Assembly (NCBI GenBank): GCA_009731375.1
Contig: BJOX01000341.1
Location: 492,376 to 527,922, forward strand
DNA length: 35,547 nucleotides
Reading direction: 5' to 3'
Origin: Paulinella micropora
Lineage: Eukaryota; Cercozoa; Imbricatea; Euglyphida
The number at the start of each line of letters is the position of its first letter. Position 1 is the stretch's first letter. Positions 13,211 through 35,547 of the stretch are shown here, piece after piece. A program made the translations under genes and the position numbers. The notes under the pieces were generated by a model, which did not search any database, was not told the DNA's origin, and saw only the letters and a list, made by a program, of their open reading frames with translations.

Positions 13211-13276
13211 GATGATGGTTGTAGTGACACACACAAACACACACACACAGACACACACAGACACACAGACACACAG

Positions 13277-13358
<82 letters not shown>

Positions 13359-13360
13359 GG

Positions 13361-13413
<53 letters not shown>

Positions 13414-13416
13414 GTG

Positions 13417-13471
<55 letters not shown>

Positions 13472-13504
13472 AGCGAGAGAGAAAGAGAAAGAGAAAGAGA
13501 GAGA

Positions 13505-13563
<59 letters not shown>

Positions 13564-14448
13564 NNNNNNNNNNNNNNNNNNNNNNNNNNNNNNNNNNNNN
13601 NNNNNNNNNNNNNNNNNNNNNNNNNNNNNNNNNNNNNNNNNNNNNNNNNNNNNNNNNNNNNNNNNNNNNNNNNNNNNNNNNNNNNNNNNNNNNNNNNNNN
13701 NNNNNNNNNNNNNNNNNNNNNNNNNNNNNNNNNNNNNNNNNNNNNNNNNNNNNNNNNNNNNNNNNNNNNNNNNNNNNNNNNNNNNNNNNNNNNNNNNNNN
13801 NNNNNNNNNNNNNNNNNNNNNNNNNNNNNNNNNNNNNNNNNNNNNNNNNNNNNNNNNNNNNNNNNNNNNNNNNNNNNNNNNNNNNNNNNNNNNNNNNNNN
13901 NNNNNNNNNNNNNNNNNNNNNNNNNNNNNNNNNNNNNNNNNNNNNNNNNNNNNNNNNNNNNNNNNNNNNNNNNNNNNNNNNNNNNNNNNNNNNNNNNNNN
14001 NNNNNNNNNNNNNNNNNNNNNNNNNNNNNNNNNNNNNNNNNNNNNNNNNNNNNNNNNNNNNNNNNNNNNNNNNNNNNNNNNNNNNNNNNNNNNNNNNNNN
14101 NNNNNNNNNNNNNNNNNNNNNNNNNNNNNNNNNNNNNNNNNNNNNNNNNNNNNNNNNNNNNNNNNNNNNNNNNNNNNNNNNNNNNNNNNNNNNNNNNNNN
14201 NNNNNNNNNNNNNNNNNNNNNNNNNNNNNNNNNNNNNNNNNNNNNNNNNNNNNNNNNNNNNNNNNNNNNNNNNNNNNNNNNNNNNNNNNNNNNNNNNNNN
14301 NNNNNNNNNNNNNNNNNNNNNNNNNNNNNNNNNNNNNNNNNNNNNNNNNNNNNNNNNNNNNNNNNNNNNNNNNNNNNNNNNNNNNNNNNNNNNNNNNNNN
14401 NNNNNNNNNNNNNNNNNNNNNNNNNNNNNNNNNNNNNNNNNNNNNNNN

Positions 14449-14529
<81 letters not shown>

Positions 14530-14605
14530 TGAGCGAGTGAGAGAGATGAGAGATGAGAGATGAGAGATGAGAGATTATAGATGAGAGAGAGAGAGAGAGC
14601 GAGAG

Positions 14606-14653
<48 letters not shown>

Positions 14654-14794
14654 GAAGAAGACGAAGAAGAGAAGAAGAAGAAGAAGAAGAAGAAGAAGAA
14701 GAAGAAGAAGAAGAAGAGAGAGAGAGAGAGGAAGATAGAGAGAGGAAGAACGAAAGAAAGAAAGAAAGGAACAAAGAAAGAAAGGGGAATCAGA

Positions 14795-14833
<39 letters not shown>

Positions 14834-14963
14834 ATGAAGAAAGCAAGAAAGCAAGAAAGCAAGCAAGAAAGCAAGAAAGCAAGCAAGCAAGAAAGAAAGA
14901 AAGTAAGTAAAAAAGAAAGAAAGAAAGAAAGAAAGAAAGCAGGAGAGAGAGAGAGGGAGAGAG

Positions 14964-15016
<53 letters not shown>
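13211..15016. repeat. CA, GA, GAAA and AAAT arrays around an 885-N gap
   Basis: (CA)n with GACA variants, then (GA)n with GAAA variants, a short (GT)n, and more (GA)n to a gap at 13564-14448. The same (GA)n resumes at 14449, followed by GAGAT repeats (14544-14580), (GAA)n, (GAAA)n, (AAAT)n at about 14796-14835, AAGC variants and (GA)n. The gap has GA on both sides, so its true length is unknown. Confidence 0.95.
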
Positions 15017-15019
<3 letters not shown>

Positions 15020-15251
15020 CCTCTGCAGAGTTGCTCATAGAGGGTCGTTGAAGGGAGAGAAGAGCGATAGCGCGAGGAGAGACACAAAATAGCAAAGAAA
15101 AGGGGGAAAGAAAATGACAGATGTTGGAGCTGATTGGAGACAACGATGGTGATGGTGATGAACGCCTCTCCTGCAAAAATCGGACATACAGGTAAGCAAA
15201 TGATGTGGAAAACATCGCTGATGTTTCCGTGTGTTTTCTGGTTTCTCCGGT
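15017..15251. other. Low-repeat stretch, nothing recognised
   Basis: About 235 bp of ordinary-complexity sequence beside the GA array. It has a short GATGGTGATGGTGATG run near 15145. No open frame with a convincing start, domain or splice pair is seen. Confidence 0.6.
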
Positions 15252-15345
15252 TTCTTCTTCTTCTTCGCTTTTATTGAGAGAACAATTTTACCATTGGACT
15301 CAGGGGAACGTCCACGTGAAAAGTATAGCAAGTATGTTATACCTT
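15252..15345 (-). mobile_element. Element end with (GAA)n tail, inverted copy
   Basis: Read on the minus strand this contains TATACTTTTCACGTGGACGT, TTGTTCTCTCAATAAAAGCG and then (GAA)n. It matches 16210-16301 on the plus strand with few mismatches and small indels. An AATAAA followed a few bases later by a simple-repeat tail resembles the 3' end of a retroposed element; that reading is inference. Confidence 0.6.
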
Positions 15346-15498
15346 GTTTCTGGCTAGATCTCTGGCTACACACGTAAAACAAATAACTACAAAGAACAAA
15401 ATCTATAACAACATTTAAGCAAAGAATATGCACATCCAGGCTAGGTTGGTTCATCTATGGGCATACAAAAGTAAGCTTCATTGTAGTTGGAAAAATAG

Positions 15499-15645
15499 GA
15501 CAAATTCTTTGGCCCGGGGGTGGCCCTCCACATTGTCCACCGGAGCCTTGAGAAAGAGGGTCTGGTGGCCCGACGAGCTGTGCAGAGCTATCTAACGGCC
15601 GCATACAACAGCCATGCATACATATATCTTTCTATCAGGCTAAGC
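15499..15645 (+). CDS. Possible isolated exon or ORF remnant, unknown product
   Basis: An open frame of 49 codons starts straight after an AATAG, which is both an in-frame stop and a possible AG acceptor of the same TAG|GA form as the ankyrin exons at 17396 and 24248. It reads DKFFGPGVALHIVHRSLEKE, then GLVARRAVQSYLTAAYN, and looks more protein-like than the surrounding frames. Possible donors are GT at 15565 (after codon CTG) and at 15560. I recognise no domain. It may be an upstream exon of the ankyrin gene, part of an element lying between the two inverted element ends, or chance. Confidence 0.2.
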
Positions 15646-15808
15646 TAGCATGACTGAGTAGTTCCCTTATGTGTTGCCAGCTGATGAGTTGACTGGATGT
15701 GTTGCTGTGGTGTTGCCTGTAGGAGCGGCCAGCGCGGAAATGGGTGGGCAACCGGTCTATGCCCATACGTGTGTGTGTGTGTATGCGTGTATTAGTGAGA
15801 AAGAGAGG

Positions 15809-15849
<41 letters not shown>

Positions 15850-15864
15850 GAGAGAAAGAGAGAA

Positions 15865-15907
<43 letters not shown>

Positions 15908-16040
15908 GAGAGAAAGAAAGAAAGAGAGAGAGAAGAGAGAAAGAGAGAAAGAGAGAGAGAGAGAGAAAGAGAGAAAGAGAGAGATAGATAGAGAGAGAGA
16001 GAGAGGGAGAGAGGAAGGGAGAGAGAGAGAAAGAGAGAGC

Positions 16041-16092
<52 letters not shown>

Positions 16093-16146
16093 CACACACA
16101 CACATATATCTATATAATATTATGTATATTATATATATATAAATAA

Positions 16147-16179
<33 letters not shown>

Positions 16180-16209
16180 GACTGAATAACTAGGTTTCCA
16201 CCTTTGATA
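15646..16209. repeat. Unique lead, GT run, then GA/GAAA array and short AT-rich patch
   Basis: About 120 bp of unique sequence and a (GT)n run near 15768 lead into (GA)n with GAAA, GCGA and GATA variants from 15795 to 16088. A CACA/TATA patch and a second GA run near 16147-16180 follow. No gene. Confidence 0.85.
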
Positions 16210-16300
16210 AAGGTATAACTTACTAGCTATACTTTTCACCTGGACGTTCCCTGAGTCCAATTGTAAAAAATTGTTCTCTCAATAAAAGCGAAGAAGAAGA

Positions 16301-16301
<1 letters not shown>
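16210..16301 (+). mobile_element. Element end with AATAAA and (GAA)n tail
   Basis: This contains AAGGTATAACTTACTAGC, TATACTTTTCACCTGGACGT, TCCCTGAGTCCAATTG and AATAAA at 16281-16286, followed by GCGAAGAAGAAG. It is the inverted partner of 15252-15345. The shared part stops near the AAGGTATAAC end, so only the 3' portion of the element is shared by the two copies. Confidence 0.6.
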
Positions 16302-17069
<768 letters not shown>

Positions 17070-17395
17070 CCAGACGATGCGGCACTGATCAACCAAAAAG
17101 ATGAGGTGCTGGACCCTGCCTCCACCAACCGAGACAGCAACAACACACACACACACACACACGCACATGAATGGAATGAAACGAAGAACAAGAACAAAGC
17201 AAAAAAACAAACCAAGACAAGAAAGTAAAGAAAGAAAAACAGGGGAGAAAACAAGTGGCAATGAAAGGAGAGGACAGGGACATTACTCGGTGTTGGCCTG
17301 GGCCGCCCGGCGCGGCGCTGGCGTCGGGCGGCGTATGTGTTGCGGGGACAGCAGCCGCGCTTCTTACTGGAGACACCACGTTTGCTTGGCTATAG
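17070..17395. other. Low-repeat region upstream of the first ankyrin exon
   Basis: Mixed-complexity sequence with a short (CA)n and an A/G-rich stretch, then a GC-rich patch (about 17290-17360). It ends in the acceptor TTGCTTGGCTATAG at 17395. Most of it is probably intron. No further exon could be supported. Confidence 0.5.
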
Positions 17396-35179
<17,784 letters not shown>

Positions 35180-35260
35180 GTCTCTATCTATCTAGATATC
35201 TATCTAGATAGATAGATATATATCTATCTAGATATCTATATATCTATCTAGATATCTAGA

Positions 35261-35300
<40 letters not shown>
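35180..35300. repeat. TCTA/TAGA array rich in AGATATCT palindromes
   Basis: (TCTA)n and (TAGA)n alternate on a short scale, giving several perfect AGATATCT dyads (about 35195-35265), and end as pure (TCTA)n. Confidence 0.9.
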
Positions 35301-35302
<2 letters not shown>

Positions 35303-35483
35303 GTGGGTGTGCTGGGCCCGTGGTGGGGTGCCTTATGTGTGCCTAGCCATACGCCTATAAGTCACATGCCGAAATAGCGACGGGAAGCACAATCCTGTTC
35401 CCTCAGGGTGCCCTTTCTCGCTTGTTGAGCCCGGAATAAAACCCACAGTGCTCTGTCGGTTTATGCTAGACTGTCGATGTCAC
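35301..35483. other. Low-repeat stretch beside the dispersed element
   Basis: Ordinary-complexity sequence (GCTGGGCCCGTGGTGGGGTG, CAAGCGAGAAAGGGC in reverse, CCGGAATAAAACCC). It contains AATAAA near 35435. It may be intron or part of the element whose known end begins at 35484. Nothing more is supported. Confidence 0.5.
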
Positions 35484-35547
35484 AGTCTCGAAACTCCATC
35501 TGCTTACTGGGCCCTCTGTAATGGAGGTGGGAGCTCGTTCTGCAAGG
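35484..35547 (+). repeat. Dispersed element, copy 2 (cut by window end)
   Basis: 64 bp starting AGTCTCGAAACTCCATCTGC and ending at the last base. It is the reverse complement of 7039-7102 with one mismatch (GGGCCC versus GGGTCC). In both copies the start of the match is the same AGTCTCG, which marks a true element boundary. Confidence 0.8.

Noticed and set aside
12879-14890. Very long Arg/Glu or Ser/Leu frames
   Set aside because: They are made of GA and GAA repeats plus an 885-N gap.

Overview
This is a non-coding-dominated stretch of a nuclear genome from a eukaryote, probably a repeat-rich alga or other protist. Three things point that way: many pure micro- and minisatellites, short exons with GT-AG boundaries, and four copies of a ~213-bp inverted-repeat element. 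The sequence does not fix the lineage. An alveolate-type alga (dinoflagellate or chromerid) is a low-confidence guess, based on the ankyrin and algal-style LamG-like domains plus simple-repeat-filled introns. I see no bacterial-style operon, rRNA, tRNA or CRISPR array.

Positions 1-17395 hold almost no recognisable coding sequence. They are TACA, GATA, CTA/CAA, TATAGA, CAA/CGA, AGT, GAA and GA arrays. Several arrays are compound: a conserved non-simple unit of about 30-180 bp is repeated, with microsatellite of variable length between copies. Notable pieces are a ~1.45-kb tandem duplication (121-2500), an array carrying a 16-bp perfect palindrome (4609-5919), a ~32-bp minisatellite (7905-8690), an inverted pair of AATAAA-bearing element ends (15252-15345 and 16210-16301), and a dispersed element (6861-7102) whose 64-bp end recurs inverted at the right edge of the window.

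Positions 17396-35179 carry the exons of a plus-strand gene, read here as one gene. Three exons at 17396, 24248 and 26259 each encode one ankyrin repeat (99, 99 and 78 bp, all phase 0). Then come short exons encoding a charged, Lys/Glu-rich linker (27259, 28003, 30804, 30921). Two exons at 33931 and 35044 encode part of a LamG-like (concanavalin A-like) domain. The gene continues past both ends of what is recognisable. About 736 bp of putative coding sequence is spread over 17.8 kb. The introns are filled with CTA/TTC/TCTA/GTAG/TACA/CTGT and a CT-rich 10-mer, and several splice sites lie inside or beside those arrays. An alternative is that the ankyrin part ends at a stop at 26364-26366, with an AATAAA at 26737.

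The ~6-kb CTA-rich intron (18060-24190) has higher-order structure, including a strict 129-bp (43-triplet) period and duplicated blocks at ~1.18 and ~2.65 kb. All twelve assembly gaps (N runs) adjoin simple repeats, so array lengths and any exons hidden in gaps are uncertain.
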